A stretch of DNA of 64,000 nucleotides from Balneola sp. EhC07 (GCF_001650905.1 NZ_LXYG01000016.1:275565-339564); one strand, 5' to 3'; counted from the stretch's first letter, positions 54,231 through 63,922 are shown. Made by a program: numbers and translations. The notes: a model not told the origin generated them from the letters alone.

Positions 54231-57200
54231 CTATTCTGTTTCATTTCCTGTAAAAAGTTCAAAACTTAATGTAAAGGTTGTTCCCTTTCCTACTTCTGAT
54301 ATGAAATTGATTTCACCGCCATGTTCTTCAACTACTTTTTTGCTGATGGCAAGACCTAAGCCGGTTCCGCTTGATTTTGTACTGAAGTTTGGAACAAAAA
54401 TAGAGTGTTCATTTTCTGCCGATATTCCCTCTCCATTATCTGTGATCTCAATATATGCTTTGTAATTAGTGTGACGGCTTTTTAAAGTGATGATACCTTT
54501 ACGACGTTTGGGTATGGCCTCAATCCCATTCTTAACTAGATTGATGAATACCCTTTGCAATTCATCTTTTACACCATTCACCCAAAGCGGGGTTTTATTC
54601 AAACTAAGGTCGATCTTTATCGATCCTTCATTTGAGTACAGGTCAGCTACATTTTGAAGGATTTCATTTAAGTCAATTTTGGTGAACTCTTGCTCTAAAG
54701 GACGTGCAAATTTTGAGAAATCAGAAGCAATTCGGCTTAAAGATTCGATCTGATCGATCATATTTGAATTTATCTTGGCGACTTTTTCTTTTAACTGCTC
54801 AGGATCAATATCAGTTGCTTTAATCTGGCGCTGTAAATGTTGAAGATTTAACTTCATTGGAGTAAGCGGATTTTTGATCTCATGAGCTACTTGTTGCGCC
54901 ATTTCTTTCCAGGCAGCTTCTCGCTCTGCCTCTACCAGATTCTTTCTCAATTCCTGTAACCGGTAAACCATAAGGTTAAAAGCATTAGTGAGCGCCCCAA
55001 TTTCATCGTTACTTTTGACCGGCAATGTAGTTTCAAGACTACCATCAGAAATCGTTTTTATTCCTTCTGTTAATTCTTCAAGAGGATTAGTCATTCTGTT
55101 AGCAATCAAAGCAGCGGCAAAGATGAATACTCCGAATACCAAAACAAAAAGACCTACCAGATAACTTATAGTGGTAAGTAGTTGTTCATTGAACGTAGGC
55201 GTTTTTAAAAAAGTAGGAATCGCTGCAATATTGGTCATTACTCCATTTTTTTTAACAGGAGTGTAGCCAATTAAAAATTCCAGCTCACCCAAAGTAAATT
55301 GTTCAATTTCTATTTCACTGCCATTAGTTACCATAGCATTGTAGACATTCCAGGGTACCTGAGCAGGTAACAAGTGTTGAGAAAATATTTGTGGGGCAGT
55401 TGATCCAACCAAAGTGTTGCCTTCAAAAAGTACAGCATCAGAATTGATGAGGGTACTGGATAACAGAAGCGTCTGGTTAATATCACTTTCTTCACTATTC
55501 TCAAACGTTGAGTTTATACCCACTAGCTTATTTTCCAGTTCGTCAATAGTGATTTCCTGGCTTTGGTTTGTTATTGCTACTGAGGATGTTGCAATTAATG
55601 CAATCAGGCAAAGCAAAGAAGCTATTATAAAGCGGTCAATAAACCGATCTCTGAATTTTCTGTTAGATTCAAAAATCTTAAAATCTCTTCGCCATTGAAG
55701 GATTATTGATATAATAAAAATGGAGATCAGCAGATAAAAGAAGAATCTCAGAATAGAAAAAACATGGTTGAATAAAGTAACCTCTAGGGTAGAAACTTTA
55801 ACTACCTTACTTGGTGATAGCTTCCAGAATAATTCTACAACCTCAGCTCCGTGAATGGTCTCAGAAGTTACAAACAAAGAATCCTGATTTAATCTGGAAT
55901 CAATTTCTTCTGAGAGCATAGTGTAATTAGGAATTTCTAAAGGCAATCCGGAAAGAGAGTTCCTGGTTAGTATTTTGTTCTCATATTCACTTAAAAGAAA
56001 AGTGGAGTACGTGTCCTCTTCTTTTTTACTGGCAACTACAGCTCGTAAAGGTTTTCTGTATTGTGGCTGTTCCTGATACACCGAGCATATGATCCATCCC
56101 AGTTTTTCTTCGCTGGTTGGAGATTTGAAAAATGGAATCCAACCCTGTCTGAATGAAGTGTATTTTGCTGGGGGCTGCTCGAGTGGATTTCTTCGAATAA
56201 TAGGCCTTATTCGTTCTCTTCTGATACGTTCCTGTACATAAGGCACTTCCAGACTGAACATGTCGTAGGCTTTTGTCCATCCCGGAGCATTTAAATTAGA
56301 AGTGAATTCTGATATAGGATCACCATTGCTATCTATTAATTGAACTGAAAACGAAAATGTTTGCCAATCGGGGTTTTGGCGAAAAAGCAGTTCGATTTGG
56401 GAATTGAATTCAGAGGTTATTAGTGATTCATTATCTGTAGAAGAGAGTTCAAGTTTTGATAATACTTCTTCCAGAATATAGAGTGTTTCCACCGTAATGG
56501 TCTCGATCTCAAGTTCGCTTTCTTTTGCAAAGCTCATGGCCTCATTTTTCATAGTATCTGCTCTCCAGTCCATTTGGCCATAATAAAAAGGAGCATAGGC
56601 TAGTGCGGAGGACACGGCGCAAATTAAAAGAAGGAGCCTCAACCGTGATTTGTCTCTAAGGTTTAGAAACCCATTCCATGAAAAATAAGAGATTGCAATA
56701 AGGAGGGAAAAGAGGATGCTTACCAGCAACAGTATCCAGACTTTTTCTGAGTTCAGGTGGTAAAAATAAAGAGCTAACAGAGTCAGAAAAAAACTAATGC
56801 TAAGCAGAGCAAGAGATATAAATCCTTTTGCACTAATCGATTTTAACAAAAACGTGAATAAGTAAACTATTGACCATGAAGATGCTATCCATAGTACACC
56901 CGCAAAAAGGAAATACAAAACTATACTGAGCTCAGGAATCAGACTCAGATCGTTCAGGTTAAGTGATGTTTCGGCTGCAATTCTAAAAAGGGATAAAGAT
57001 ATACCAACTAGTACGAGTGCAATCAGAATTCCGATTACAGAATTTATAATTACCCCATACGTAAACGGTAGCTTGTATTTGAATGATTTGTTGGAGTAGT
57101 AGAAGTCCGTAATAAAGACGGCAAATGCGAACGCAAGAAATGAGTTGAGTCCCAGATAAAAAAGTTCTGTTTGAACGGTTTGTGTCCCTAAAACAAGATC

Positions 57201-58076
57201 CAGATCAAGAAAAGGCAAGAGAAGCCAGCTCAGAATCCAGAATACAAAAATTGAAGCTGTAGATATAAGAAAAACCTTCTTGGGATTGTATATGAAGGAC
57301 AAAGAAGAGAGGAAAAGCTCTGTGATAAATATTATCAGTACAATAAATATCAATCGCAGTTTTGAGTGGTCTGCTTTTCTTGACTCAGAAAATGTATCTA
57401 TATCATCTTCAGCAGCATAAACTGTTGTGGTAAAGTTACCTTCTTTAAAGGATTGCTCGGTCTTAAAAATTACTTCATCAGGAATTGGTTCATTAATACT
57501 AAAGTGAACAGGGAAATTGAAATCTATACCAAGAACATCAGATATGCTTAATTCCGTGTCACTTCCAAGATCCAGAACATTAGTTTGTTTTAGTTTTTTT
57601 GCAGAAGTGAGAGAGTATGAGTTACCAAAATCATCATAAAGCCATTGTGTAGCTTTAATAGCCAAAACATTTTGAACGTTAACAATCTCTATCAGAAGAG
57701 TATCTGAGATAGCTAATGGTTCATTATTCGGGATTCTAAAACCTGTCCAAACCAAGGCTTTTGTGCTATCTCGTAATTCTACTCCCCAAAAGTTTGTTTC
57801 TTTATTGATAAGGTCGTGTATCTGTTCAGAGGAGGAATCTTTAGATAGTAACGGAGTAACCTGTTTCCCGAGTAGTCTGCTTTTACTTTTAAAATCTGTT
57901 ATGAATCTTTCTAAAACTTTAACCGCAGATCCTACATTTTGAGCAGCCATCTCTTCAATCTCGGATTCAGAAGGCGGGTTGGTATAAAAGTTAACTTCCA
58001 GGATTACCAGACTTAGTACACTCAACAAAAGAAGAGAAAACAGCGCGGTAATTTTTTTGGATTTTATAGCTTTCAC
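54231..58076 (-). CDS. Large NtrY-like membrane sensor histidine kinase
   Basis: The 1281-residue protein starts at a GTG. An N-terminal helix and extracytoplasmic region are followed by a cluster of about seven helices (residues 245-480), a second large extracytoplasmic region (about 500-740), more helices and a second sensor region to about 960. A HAMP domain (RMTNPLEELTEGIKTISDGS, about 985-1040) follows. The kinase core has AQQVAHEIKNPLTPMKLNL (His near 1063), FINLVKNGIEAIP and SGTGLGLAISKKVVEEHGG. NtrY-type kinases sense nitrogen or envelope signals. No response regulator is adjacent. It starts two bases after the 2-hydroxyacid dehydrogenase stop, so it is cotranscribed with that gene. 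Confidence 0.88.
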   Translation of the reverse strand: MKAIKSKKITALFSLLLLSVLSLVILEVNFYTNPPSESEIEEMAAQNVGSAVKVLERFITDFKSKSRLLGKQVTPLLSKDSSSEQIHDLINKETNFWGVELRDSTKALVWTGFRIPNNEPLAISDTLLIEIVNVQNVLAIKATQWLYDDFGNSYSLTSAKKLKQTNVLDLGSDTELSISDVLGIDFNFPVHFSINEPIPDEVIFKTEQSFKEGNFTTTVYAAEDDIDTFSESRKADHSKLRLIFIVLIIFITELFLSSLSFIYNPKKVFLISTASIFVFWILSWLLLPFLDLDLVLGTQTVQTELFYLGLNSFLAFAFAVFITDFYYSNKSFKYKLPFTYGVIINSVIGILIALVLVGISLSLFRIAAETSLNLNDLSLIPELSIVLYFLFAGVLWIASSWSIVYLFTFLLKSISAKGFISLALLSISFFLTLLALYFYHLNSEKVWILLLVSILFSLLIAISYFSWNGFLNLRDKSRLRLLLLICAVSSALAYAPFYYGQMDWRADTMKNEAMSFAKESELEIETITVETLYILEEVLSKLELSSTDNESLITSEFNSQIELLFRQNPDWQTFSFSVQLIDSNGDPISEFTSNLNAPGWTKAYDMFSLEVPYVQERIRRERIRPIIRRNPLEQPPAKYTSFRQGWIPFFKSPTSEEKLGWIICSVYQEQPQYRKPLRAVVASKKEEDTYSTFLLSEYENKILTRNSLSGLPLEIPNYTMLSEEIDSRLNQDSLFVTSETIHGAEVVELFWKLSPSKVVKVSTLEVTLFNHVFSILRFFFYLLISIFIISIILQWRRDFKIFESNRKFRDRFIDRFIIASLLCLIALIATSSVAITNQSQEITIDELENKLVGINSTFENSEESDINQTLLLSSTLINSDAVLFEGNTLVGSTAPQIFSQHLLPAQVPWNVYNAMVTNGSEIEIEQFTLGELEFLIGYTPVKKNGVMTNIAAIPTFLKTPTFNEQLLTTISYLVGLFVLVFGVFIFAAALIANRMTNPLEELTEGIKTISDGSLETTLPVKSNDEIGALTNAFNLMVYRLQELRKNLVEAEREAAWKEMAQQVAHEIKNPLTPMKLNLQHLQRQIKATDIDPEQLKEKVAKINSNMIDQIESLSRIASDFSKFARPLEQEFTKIDLNEILQNVADLYSNEGSIKIDLSLNKTPLWVNGVKDELQRVFINLVKNGIEAIPKRRKGIITLKSRHTNYKAYIEITDNGEGISAENEHSIFVPNFSTKSSGTGLGLAISKKVVEEHGGEINFISEVGKGTTFTLSFELFTGNETE

Positions 58077-58078
58077 TT

Positions 58079-59056
58079 TTAAATGAGGTTAGGAATATTG
58101 CTATCGTGCTCACCTTTAAGCACTGAAACTATAGCTTTAGATGCAAGCATGCCTATTGCTTCCCTGGTTTCAAAAGTTGCGCTTGCGATATGTGGCAACA
58201 GAACACAATTTGGAGCTTTAAGTAAATCGCGATGAACTTTGGGTTCATTTTCAAATACATCTATTCCGGCTCCGGCAATGATCTTATTTTGAAGTGCATA
58301 AGCAAGAGCTGCTTCATCTACTACAGGCCCACGCGAAATGTTGATCAAAATAGAATGTGAGGGCATTAGCTTCAAAAGATTTTCATTAACTAAATGATGC
58401 GTTTCATTTGTTAAGGGACAATTTAAACTAAGTACATCAGAGTTTTTTGCCAGTTCCTCAATTGTAGAAACAAATGTAGCATTGAGAGAGTCTTCAATTT
58501 GAGGGCTAACTCTGGAACGATTGTGATAGGCTATGTTCATTCCAAAAGCGCGAGCCCGGTGTGCAAAAGCTTGTCCAATTCTTCCCATCCCAACGATTCC
58601 AAGGGTTTTCCCTCTCAACTCTATCCCCAAAAATCCCAGCGGTTCCCATCCGGAAAAGTTCCCTTCTCTTAGATATTGTTCAGCCTCATTAAACTTTCTT
58701 GTTACAGCCATAAGCAACCCCATGGCAAAGTCACCACATGCTTCAGTAAGAATATCCGGAGTGTTGGCTACTTTTATTCCAAGGGTTTTGGCAGTTTCTA
58801 CATCTATGTTGTTATAGCCAACAGCAAAATTGGCTACTATTTTCAAATTCTGAGCGGATTCTAAAACTTTTTTTGTAATAGGATTGGATAGCATACAAAG
58901 GAGTGCATCATAATTCGTAATGGCATTAATGAGGTTATTCTCATCTTGAAACTCTCCTTTTGCACCAACTTTGACAATAAAATGTTCCCGAAGATAGGCT
59001 AAGTTTTTTTCAGGGATTGGCTCTGTTACAAGAACTTTAGGAATTTGCTGAGCCAT
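58079..59056 (-). CDS. D-2-hydroxyacid dehydrogenase (glyoxylate/hydroxypyruvate reductase-like)
   Basis: The 325-residue enzyme has the NAD site GKTLGIVGMGRIGQAFAHRA and catalytic residues Arg in SILINISRGPVVDEAAL, Glu in GIDVFENEPKVH and His in CVLLPHIASATFETRE. The substrate side has VGYNNIDVETAKTLGIKVAN and TEACGDFAMGLLMAVTR. It fits glyoxylate/hydroxypyruvate reductases, but phosphoglycerate dehydrogenase is a close relative and the call between them is not certain; the length lacks the ACT regulatory domain of SerA. It is in an apparent operon with rsfS upstream. Confidence 0.87.
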   Translation of the reverse strand: MAQQIPKVLVTEPIPEKNLAYLREHFIVKVGAKGEFQDENNLINAITNYDALLCMLSNPITKKVLESAQNLKIVANFAVGYNNIDVETAKTLGIKVANTPDILTEACGDFAMGLLMAVTRKFNEAEQYLREGNFSGWEPLGFLGIELRGKTLGIVGMGRIGQAFAHRARAFGMNIAYHNRSRVSPQIEDSLNATFVSTIEELAKNSDVLSLNCPLTNETHHLVNENLLKLMPSHSILINISRGPVVDEAALAYALQNKIIAGAGIDVFENEPKVHRDLLKAPNCVLLPHIASATFETREAIGMLASKAIVSVLKGEHDSNIPNLI

Positions 59057-59062
59057 TTCAAT

Positions 59063-59464
59063 TTAATTTACTTCATCTTTGATATGAGTGATCTTTGCAT
59101 CATTCCACATTTTTTCGATGTTATAGTAATTCCTTTTTTCTTCACTCATTACATGAACTACAATGTTAACATAGTCTAAAATAATCCAGGCTCTGGAGCT
59201 GCCACCTTCTTTTCTCCAGGACTTTTCTGAGCATTTATTCAATACATCTTCCTCTACAATGTCGGCAAGTGCCTTAACTTGTACATCGGAATTACCATGG
59301 CATATTACAAAAAACTCTGCAAGTGTAGTTAATTCAGAAACATCTAAAACAGTAATATCATTAGCCTTTTTACTCAATAAAGCCTCTGTAATAGCATCTA
59401 AAACTTCAGTTGTTTTTAGATCTTCTTCAGAATAAGCGTTCGAAAATTGTTCTTTTTTTGGCAA
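59063..59464 (-). CDS. rsfS: Ribosome silencing factor RsfS
   Basis: RsfS (Iojap family) binds ribosomal protein uL14 and blocks joining of the subunits during starvation. The 133 residues show the family pattern ISELTTL-like DVSELTTLAEFFVICHG, VKALADIVEEDVL and EGGSSRAWIILDYVNIVVHVM, then EKRNYYNIEKMW. No ATG lies in frame upstream; translation most likely begins at the TTG at 59464. It is six bases upstream of the dehydrogenase gene. Confidence 0.88.
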   Translation of the reverse strand: MPKKEQFSNAYSEEDLKTTEVLDAITEALLSKKANDITVLDVSELTTLAEFFVICHGNSDVQVKALADIVEEDVLNKCSEKSWRKEGGSSRAWIILDYVNIVVHVMSEEKRNYYNIEKMWNDAKITHIKDEVN

Positions 59465-59479
59465 TGTATCTATTTTAGT

Positions 59480-59944
59480 TTAATTAGTATTTAGATCTTG
59501 ATAGTCTTTTCCAAGTACAACCGTAACGTCAAGATAAAAATCATCGGACTCTTCACGGATTATATTTTCCTCACTCACACCAAGAGCATCTGCAACTCTC
59601 TTTGCATTGTTAAATGACGAGCTTCTGGAAATTACAAAAGTATTCTCAACATCAAATCGTTCAAAATTTCCCACCTCAACAACATCAAACCCATTATTTC
59701 TTAACAGATTCGTAAAATTATTTGCGATCCCTGATTCTCCACAACCATTCAAAACCTCTAATTGAATAATAGAACCAATTAATTCAGAAGGTTGATCAGC
59801 TCGTTGATTGAAAACTCTTGGATAAATGATGCGAGTAAAAAGCGCAAGCAACAATCCGAGTAGAAGAACGCTCAGGAACCCAATTGCGGAATTTAAATAA
59901 AGATCTTTAGATGTTGAGTTCTTCTCGTCTTGATGATGAGCCAT
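59480..59944 (-). CDS. LytR C-terminal domain protein
   Basis: The 154-residue protein has an N-terminal cytoplasmic tail, one membrane helix (LNSAIGFLSVLLLGLLLALF, about residues 22-42) and a periplasmic LytR_C domain. The latter reads IQLEVLNGCGESGIANNFTN, LLRNNGFDVVEV, VISRSSSFNNAKRVADALG and LDVTVVLGKD. The catalytic LytR-CpsA-Psr domain is absent. It may bind cell-wall material but the role is unknown. It lies 15 bases upstream of rsfS on the same strand. Confidence 0.8.
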   Translation of the reverse strand: MAHHQDEKNSTSKDLYLNSAIGFLSVLLLGLLLALFTRIIYPRVFNQRADQPSELIGSIIQLEVLNGCGESGIANNFTNLLRNNGFDVVEVGNFERFDVENTFVISRSSSFNNAKRVADALGVSEENIIREESDDFYLDVTVVLGKDYQDLNTN

Positions 59945-59951
59945 TCAGGAA

Positions 59952-60458
59952 TTAATAGAACCTAGAATTAAATCGGTTAAAATTGTTATACCCGAAAGGT
60001 GAAAGCCCATAAGGACTATAAGGAGATCTTTGATACTGGAAACTTATAGTCGCTCGATCACTGATCTGATAATTTAATTCTGCATTACTTAGCATTACTC
60101 GTGGTTCGTTTTGGCCTGTACCGTATAAATTATTTCCACCAAACGGAGAGTGAAAAAAGGAAACGTCAACGCGCCCCTGTAGTCTGTCACTGAATGCAAT
60201 ATTCATAGTATTAGTGTATGCATTCAGGTTTTGATATGAACCACCAACAGAACCGAAACTCATAGAATATGAATGGCTCATTTGAACTTTGTTTTCAAAA
60301 AAATCAGCCAATTTACTTTGTACAGTCGCACTTTGGGTATTAACAACCGCTCCTCTGTAATCAAAAGGCTGTGAAACATCACCGCGCATTTGAGCTTTGG
60401 CGTCAAAGGTTAGCAATAATATGATTGCAGGTAAAAAGTAATAAAGATGTTTTTTCAT
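59952..60458 (-). CDS. Secreted protein of unknown function
   Basis: The start is the ATG at 60458, because it puts a signal peptide (KKHLYYFLPAIILLLTFDAKAQ) at the N-terminus. The mature part of about 145 residues alternates polar and hydrophobic residues (LQGRVDVSFFHSPFGG, AELNYQISDRATISFQYQR) and ends in a Tyr/Asn/Phe-rich tail, FNRFNSRFY. It looks like a small outer-membrane beta structure, but no family is recognised. It is the first gene of the run toward rsfS, with seven bases to the LytR_C gene. Confidence 0.7.
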   Translation of the reverse strand: MKKHLYYFLPAIILLLTFDAKAQMRGDVSQPFDYRGAVVNTQSATVQSKLADFFENKVQMSHSYSMSFGSVGGSYQNLNAYTNTMNIAFSDRLQGRVDVSFFHSPFGGNNLYGTGQNEPRVMLSNAELNYQISDRATISFQYQRSPYSPYGLSPFGYNNFNRFNSRFY

Positions 60459-60550
60459 GATGTAATAATTTGGTTCGTTAACGTTGAACCGCACCTATAA
60501 GTATAATCAAACAACGCATAATAATAAATAGGAGTTCAAATGAAGTTGAA

Positions 60551-60581
60551 TTGAAAAAGATTGAATAAAACGCTATCTTTC
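60551..60581 (+). promoter_or_regulatory. Putative promoter of the queA operon
   Basis: TTG at 60551-60553 is followed after 20 bases by TATCTTTC at 60574-60581, fitting the -33/-7 pattern of this lineage. The start codon is about 45 bases further on. A longer frame from the TTG at 60561 would lie inside this promoter, which supports the start at 60630. Confidence 0.5.
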
Positions 60582-60629
60582 TCAACTTTTGAAAACAGCA
60601 ATTTAAAACTCCATTCAACCCAAGGAGAG

Positions 60630-61685
60630 ATGAAACTCACCGATTTTAGATACGAACTAGAAGGATTAAACGTACCAGAAGAACCACTCAAGAAAAGAGA
60701 TGACGCTCGACTTATGGTTCTTAACAGAGCAGAAGAAACTATTGAGCACAAAAAATTTTCTGATATACATGAATATTTAAACGAAGGCGATGTTGTAATC
60801 TATAACAACACAAAGGTATTTCCTGCTCGCTTAAATGGTAAAAAAGAAAAAACAGAAGCAGATATAGAAGTATTCTTGTTGAGAGAGCTTCAGCCGGAAA
60901 ATATGCTTTGGGATGTTTTAGTTGAGCCTGCCAGAAAAATCAGAATCGGGAATAAACTCTATTTCGGAGAAGAAGACGATGAGTTGATGGCAGAAGTTGT
61001 TGACAATACAACCTCAAGAGGACGAACAATTCGATTCCTTTTTGATGGCGGTTACGACGAGCTGTATGAAAAATTAGATTCGCTTGGTAAGATGCCTCTT
61101 CCTCCGTACATCGAAAGAGAGCCTGTTGATGAAGATAAAGATAGATACCAAACAGTGTATGCAACAGAAAGAGGAGCAGTTGCTGCGCCAACAGCCGGAA
61201 TGCATTTTACAGAAGATCTGATCAAAAAGATCGAAAAGAAAGGGGTTGAAATGCTTCCGATCACCCTTCATATCGGTTGGGGAACATTCCGAAATGTAGA
61301 AGTGGAAGATCTTACAAAGCATAGAATGGATTCGGAAAATTATTTCCTTTCAAAAGAAACTTCCGACAAAATAAATGTCGCTTTATCATCTAAAAAGAAT
61401 AAAGTAGTTGCTATTGGGACAAGTGCAGTTCGCGCAATTGAAACAAGTGTGATGGCAAGCGGAATGTCAAAAATGGGAACAGGTTGGACTGATAAGTTTA
61501 TTTACCCTCCCTACAATTTTAAAATAACGGAAGGTTTGATTACCAATTTTCATCGCCCGGAATCTACTTTACTTATGCTGGCAGCGGCATTCGGGGGTTA
61601 CGATTTTATGATGAAGGCGTATGAAGAAGCTAAAAAGGAAAACTATCGCCTATTCTCATTTGGCGATGCAATGTTGATCCTTTAA
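60630..61685 (+). CDS. queA: S-adenosylmethionine:tRNA ribosyltransferase-isomerase
   Basis: QueA moves the ribose of SAM to preQ1-tRNA, a late step of queuosine synthesis. From the ATG at 60630 the protein has 351 residues, the normal length. It begins KLTDFRYELEGLNVPEEPL and carries VVIYNNTKVFPARL, GKMPLPPYIEREPVDEDKD, GAVAAPTAGMHFTEDLI, ITLHIGWGTFRNVEVEDLTK and LITNFHRPESTLLMLAAAFGG. An in-frame TTG 69 bases upstream was rejected because the added residues do not match the family. The stop codon abuts the ispD start, so the four genes to dedA form one operon. Confidence 0.95.
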   Translation: MKLTDFRYELEGLNVPEEPLKKRDDARLMVLNRAEETIEHKKFSDIHEYLNEGDVVIYNNTKVFPARLNGKKEKTEADIEVFLLRELQPENMLWDVLVEPARKIRIGNKLYFGEEDDELMAEVVDNTTSRGRTIRFLFDGGYDELYEKLDSLGKMPLPPYIEREPVDEDKDRYQTVYATERGAVAAPTAGMHFTEDLIKKIEKKGVEMLPITLHIGWGTFRNVEVEDLTKHRMDSENYFLSKETSDKINVALSSKKNKVVAIGTSAVRAIETSVMASGMSKMGTGWTDKFIYPPYNFKITEGLITNFHRPESTLLMLAAAFGGYDFMMKAYEEAKKENYRLFSFGDAMLIL

Positions 61686-62381
61686 TTGAAATCGAAGGCG
61701 GTCATAATTCCGGCTGCCGGGTCAGGAACCCGTTTGGGTTCCGATGTGCCCAAGGCATTTATTGAGGTTTCAGGTAAAACTATACTTCAGAGATCCATCG
61801 AGTGTTTTCTGAATATTGATGGAATGATGCAGATCATAATTCCTGCTCCAAAAAATTATATCAGTACTTGTAAGCGTATATGCTCGGAGCTGGAGAGTAG
61901 ATCCGTTAGTCTTGAAGTAGTTGAAGGTGGTGCTGAAAGGCAATACTCGATCTGGAATGGAATAAAGGTTTTAAACTCCGGTGTAGAGTTGGTAGCTGTG
62001 CATGATGCTGCTCGTCCTTTCGTGAAAGAAGAGTTCATTGTTAGCTGTTTTAAAACTGCAGATGAATTTGGAGGTGCTGTATTAGGTATCCCGGTTAAGG
62101 ATACTATCAAGGAAGTAAAGGAAAACCTTGAAGTTAAAAATACTCCTGAAAGAAGCTCATTATGGCAAGCACAAACCCCTCAGGTGTTTACAAAAGACCT
62201 GATTGTTGATGCATATAGATCAGCATTAGAAGAAGAATTTTTAGGAACAGATGACGCCTCTTTGGTTGAGCGAATTGATGGTAAAGTAAAAATGGTGATG
62301 GGAGATTCAGAGAACCTGAAAATTACATATCCTGTAGATTTAAAAATGGCAGAGACAATAGCGGAGGGCTGGAATGAGTAG
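61686..62381 (+). CDS. ispD: 2-C-methyl-D-erythritol 4-phosphate cytidylyltransferase
   Basis: IspD joins CTP with MEP in the non-mevalonate isoprenoid pathway. The 231 residues start [20 protein letters not shown], then [43 protein letters not shown] and [10 protein letters not shown]. Translation begins at a TTG directly after the queA stop, with no better start in frame. It overlaps ispF by eight bases. It provides a precursor for the carotenoid pathway to which crtI belongs. Confidence 0.93.
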   Translation: MKSKAVIIPAAGSGTRLGSDVPKAFIEVSGKTILQRSIECFLNIDGMMQIIIPAPKNYISTCKRICSELESRSVSLEVVEGGAERQYSIWNGIKVLNSGVELVAVHDAARPFVKEEFIVSCFKTADEFGGAVLGIPVKDTIKEVKENLEVKNTPERSSLWQAQTPQVFTKDLIVDAYRSALEEEFLGTDDASLVERIDGKVKMVMGDSENLKITYPVDLKMAETIAEGWNE

Positions 62382-62859
62382 CATAAGAATCGGTTATGGG
62401 TACGATGTGCACAAACTAGTGCCAAACCGAAAGTTAATCCTGGGTGGGGTTGAGATAGCTCATGAATTAGGACTGGACGGACACTCAGATGCAGATGTTT
62501 TGCTTCATGCAATAACCGATGCGTTATTGGGGGCTCTGGCATTAGGGGATATTGGAACTCACTTTCCGGATACAGATCCGAAATATAAAAATGTAGACAG
62601 CAGAATTCTTCTCTGTGATGCTTACAAGCTGATTCAAAGCAAAGGGTATAAATTAGGAAATCTGGATGCTACCGTAGTAGCTCAGGAGCCTAAGCTAAAG
62701 CCATATATTCCTCAAATGAGAGAGTTGATCTCTTCGGATTTGAATACAGTAATTGAAAATGTTTCTGTAAAAGCTACTACTTCGGAATGGTTGGGGTTTG
62801 AAGGTAGAAAAGAAGGGATTTCAAGTTCTGCTGTAGTTCTTCTCTCAAAGTTGGATTAA
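62374..62859 (+). CDS. ispF: 2-C-methyl-D-erythritol 2,4-cyclodiphosphate synthase
   Basis: IspF cyclises CDP-ME-2-phosphate in the MEP pathway using Zn2+ and Mg2+. The 161 residues carry the metal motif GYGYDVHKL (Asp and His), [34 protein letters not shown] and [18 protein letters not shown]. It begins eight bases inside ispD and is followed without gap by dedA. The length and motifs are those of a normal enzyme. Confidence 0.95.
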   Translation: MSSIRIGYGYDVHKLVPNRKLILGGVEIAHELGLDGHSDADVLLHAITDALLGALALGDIGTHFPDTDPKYKNVDSRILLCDAYKLIQSKGYKLGNLDATVVAQEPKLKPYIPQMRELISSDLNTVIENVSVKATTSEWLGFEGRKEGISSSAVVLLSKLD

Positions 62860-63501
62860 ATGGCAGATCAAATTGTACAAAATATAGTAGACTGGATTAA
62901 TGTGGTTCCGCCAATTGGAATTTATTTGATCTTTTTTGGAATTGCATATCTTGAAAACCTGATCCCTCCAATGCCGGGAGATGTAATAGTTGCTTTTGGT
63001 GGTTATTTAGCCGCTGAAGGGACGGTTTCATTTATGCTCTTATTTGTTGTTACAGTAGTTGCTTCTGTTGTAGGTTTTATGAATATGTACTGGTTTGGAA
63101 AGAAGTGGGGGTCACAAATTGAAGAGAATCCGAAGAGTCATTTTTTATTGAAATTCATTGACTATAAGTATTTTCAAAAAGGAAAAAAATGGATGAATAA
63201 ATGGGGGCAATGGGTTGTGTTTGGAAACAGATTTTTAGCAGGGACCAGATCAGTAATTTCCCTCACCACAGGCATGAGCGGTTTAAAGGTTTCCTATACT
63301 GTAATGAACTCTTTTCTCAGTTCAATTTTGTGGAACGCTCTGCTTCTTGGAGCCGGTTGGTATGTTCAGGATAATTGGGAAATAATCGGAAGGTATTTAT
63401 CCAACTATGGAAAGTTAATTTTAGGTGGGATTATTGTGGTAATAGCACTAAAATTCTTAATTTTCAGGTCCAAAAAAAAGGGTGTGGGAAACTCAAAATA
63501 G
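62860..63501 (+). CDS. DedA-family membrane protein
   Basis: The 213-residue protein starts on the base after the ispF stop. It has four to five hydrophobic segments and the DedA motifs NLIPPMPGDVIVAFGGYLA (residues 27-45) and FGNRFLAGTRSVISLTTGMS (about residue 120) with the conserved Arg. DedA proteins are SNARE-associated-type membrane transporters linked to lipid carrier recycling. Undecaprenyl phosphate flipping by some relatives would fit a neighbour of isoprenoid genes; that is inference. C-terminus is basic (RSKKKGVG). Confidence 0.87.
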   Translation: MADQIVQNIVDWINVVPPIGIYLIFFGIAYLENLIPPMPGDVIVAFGGYLAAEGTVSFMLLFVVTVVASVVGFMNMYWFGKKWGSQIEENPKSHFLLKFIDYKYFQKGKKWMNKWGQWVVFGNRFLAGTRSVISLTTGMSGLKVSYTVMNSFLSSILWNALLLGAGWYVQDNWEIIGRYLSNYGKLILGGIIVVIALKFLIFRSKKKGVGNSK

Positions 63502-63527
63502 TTCATGATTTTTTTCACAAGGACTTG

Positions 63528-63558
63528 TTGACTATAAGATGAACTATGAGTATTTTTC
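63528..63558 (+). promoter_or_regulatory. Putative promoter of the tRNA-tuf operon
   Basis: TTG at 63528-63530 and TATTTTTC at 63551-63558 are 20 bases apart. They lie 16 bases before the first tRNA. The last base of the -7 element differs from the consensus. Confidence 0.4.
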
Positions 63559-63573
63559 CAGTCTTTCGAAAAT

Positions 63574-63646
63574 GCCAGTGTAGCTCAGTTGGTAGAGCAA
63601 CGGTTTTGTAAACCGTCGGTCGTCGGTTCGACTCCGGCCACTGGCT
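63574..63646 (+). tRNA. tRNA-Thr (TGT anticodon)
   Basis: Acceptor GCCAGTG/CACTGGC with discriminator T, D-arm AGCTCAGTTGGTAGAGC, anticodon loop TTTGTAA (anticodon TGT), T-loop GGTTCGACTCC. First gene of a four-tRNA cluster. CCA is not encoded. Confidence 0.95.
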
Positions 63647-63674
63647 CATTCATTTGATTTATTGAAAAGAATTT

Positions 63675-63757
63675 GGGGAGATACCAAAGCGGCCAACTGG
63701 GGCAGACTGTAAATCTGTTGTCTTACGACTTCGTAGGTTCGAATCCTGCTCTCCCCA
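63675..63757 (+). tRNA. tRNA-Tyr (GTA anticodon)
   Basis: Acceptor GGGGAGA/TCTCCCC with discriminator A, anticodon loop CTGTAAA (GTA) and a long variable arm (GTCTTACGAC), which is normal for bacterial tRNA-Tyr. T-loop GGTTCGAATCC. Confidence 0.95.
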
Positions 63758-63764
63758 CGCAAAA

Positions 63765-63837
63765 GCGAGCGTAACTCAATTGGTAGAGTGTCACCCTTCC
63801 AAGGTGAATGTTGCCGGTTCGATCCCGGTCGCTCGCT
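63765..63837 (+). tRNA. tRNA-Gly (TCC anticodon)
   Basis: Acceptor GCGAGCG/CGCTCGC with discriminator T, anticodon loop CTTCCAA (TCC), T-loop GGTTCGATCCC. Seven bases separate it from the tRNA-Tyr. Confidence 0.95.
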
Positions 63838-63850
63838 CATTGGAATAGAA

Positions 63851-63922
<72 letters not shown>

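Noticed and set aside
60561..60629. A longer queA with 23 extra N-terminal residues from the TTG at 60561
   Set aside because: The extra residues do not match the family and fall within the putative promoter; the KLTDF start at 60630 matches QueA.
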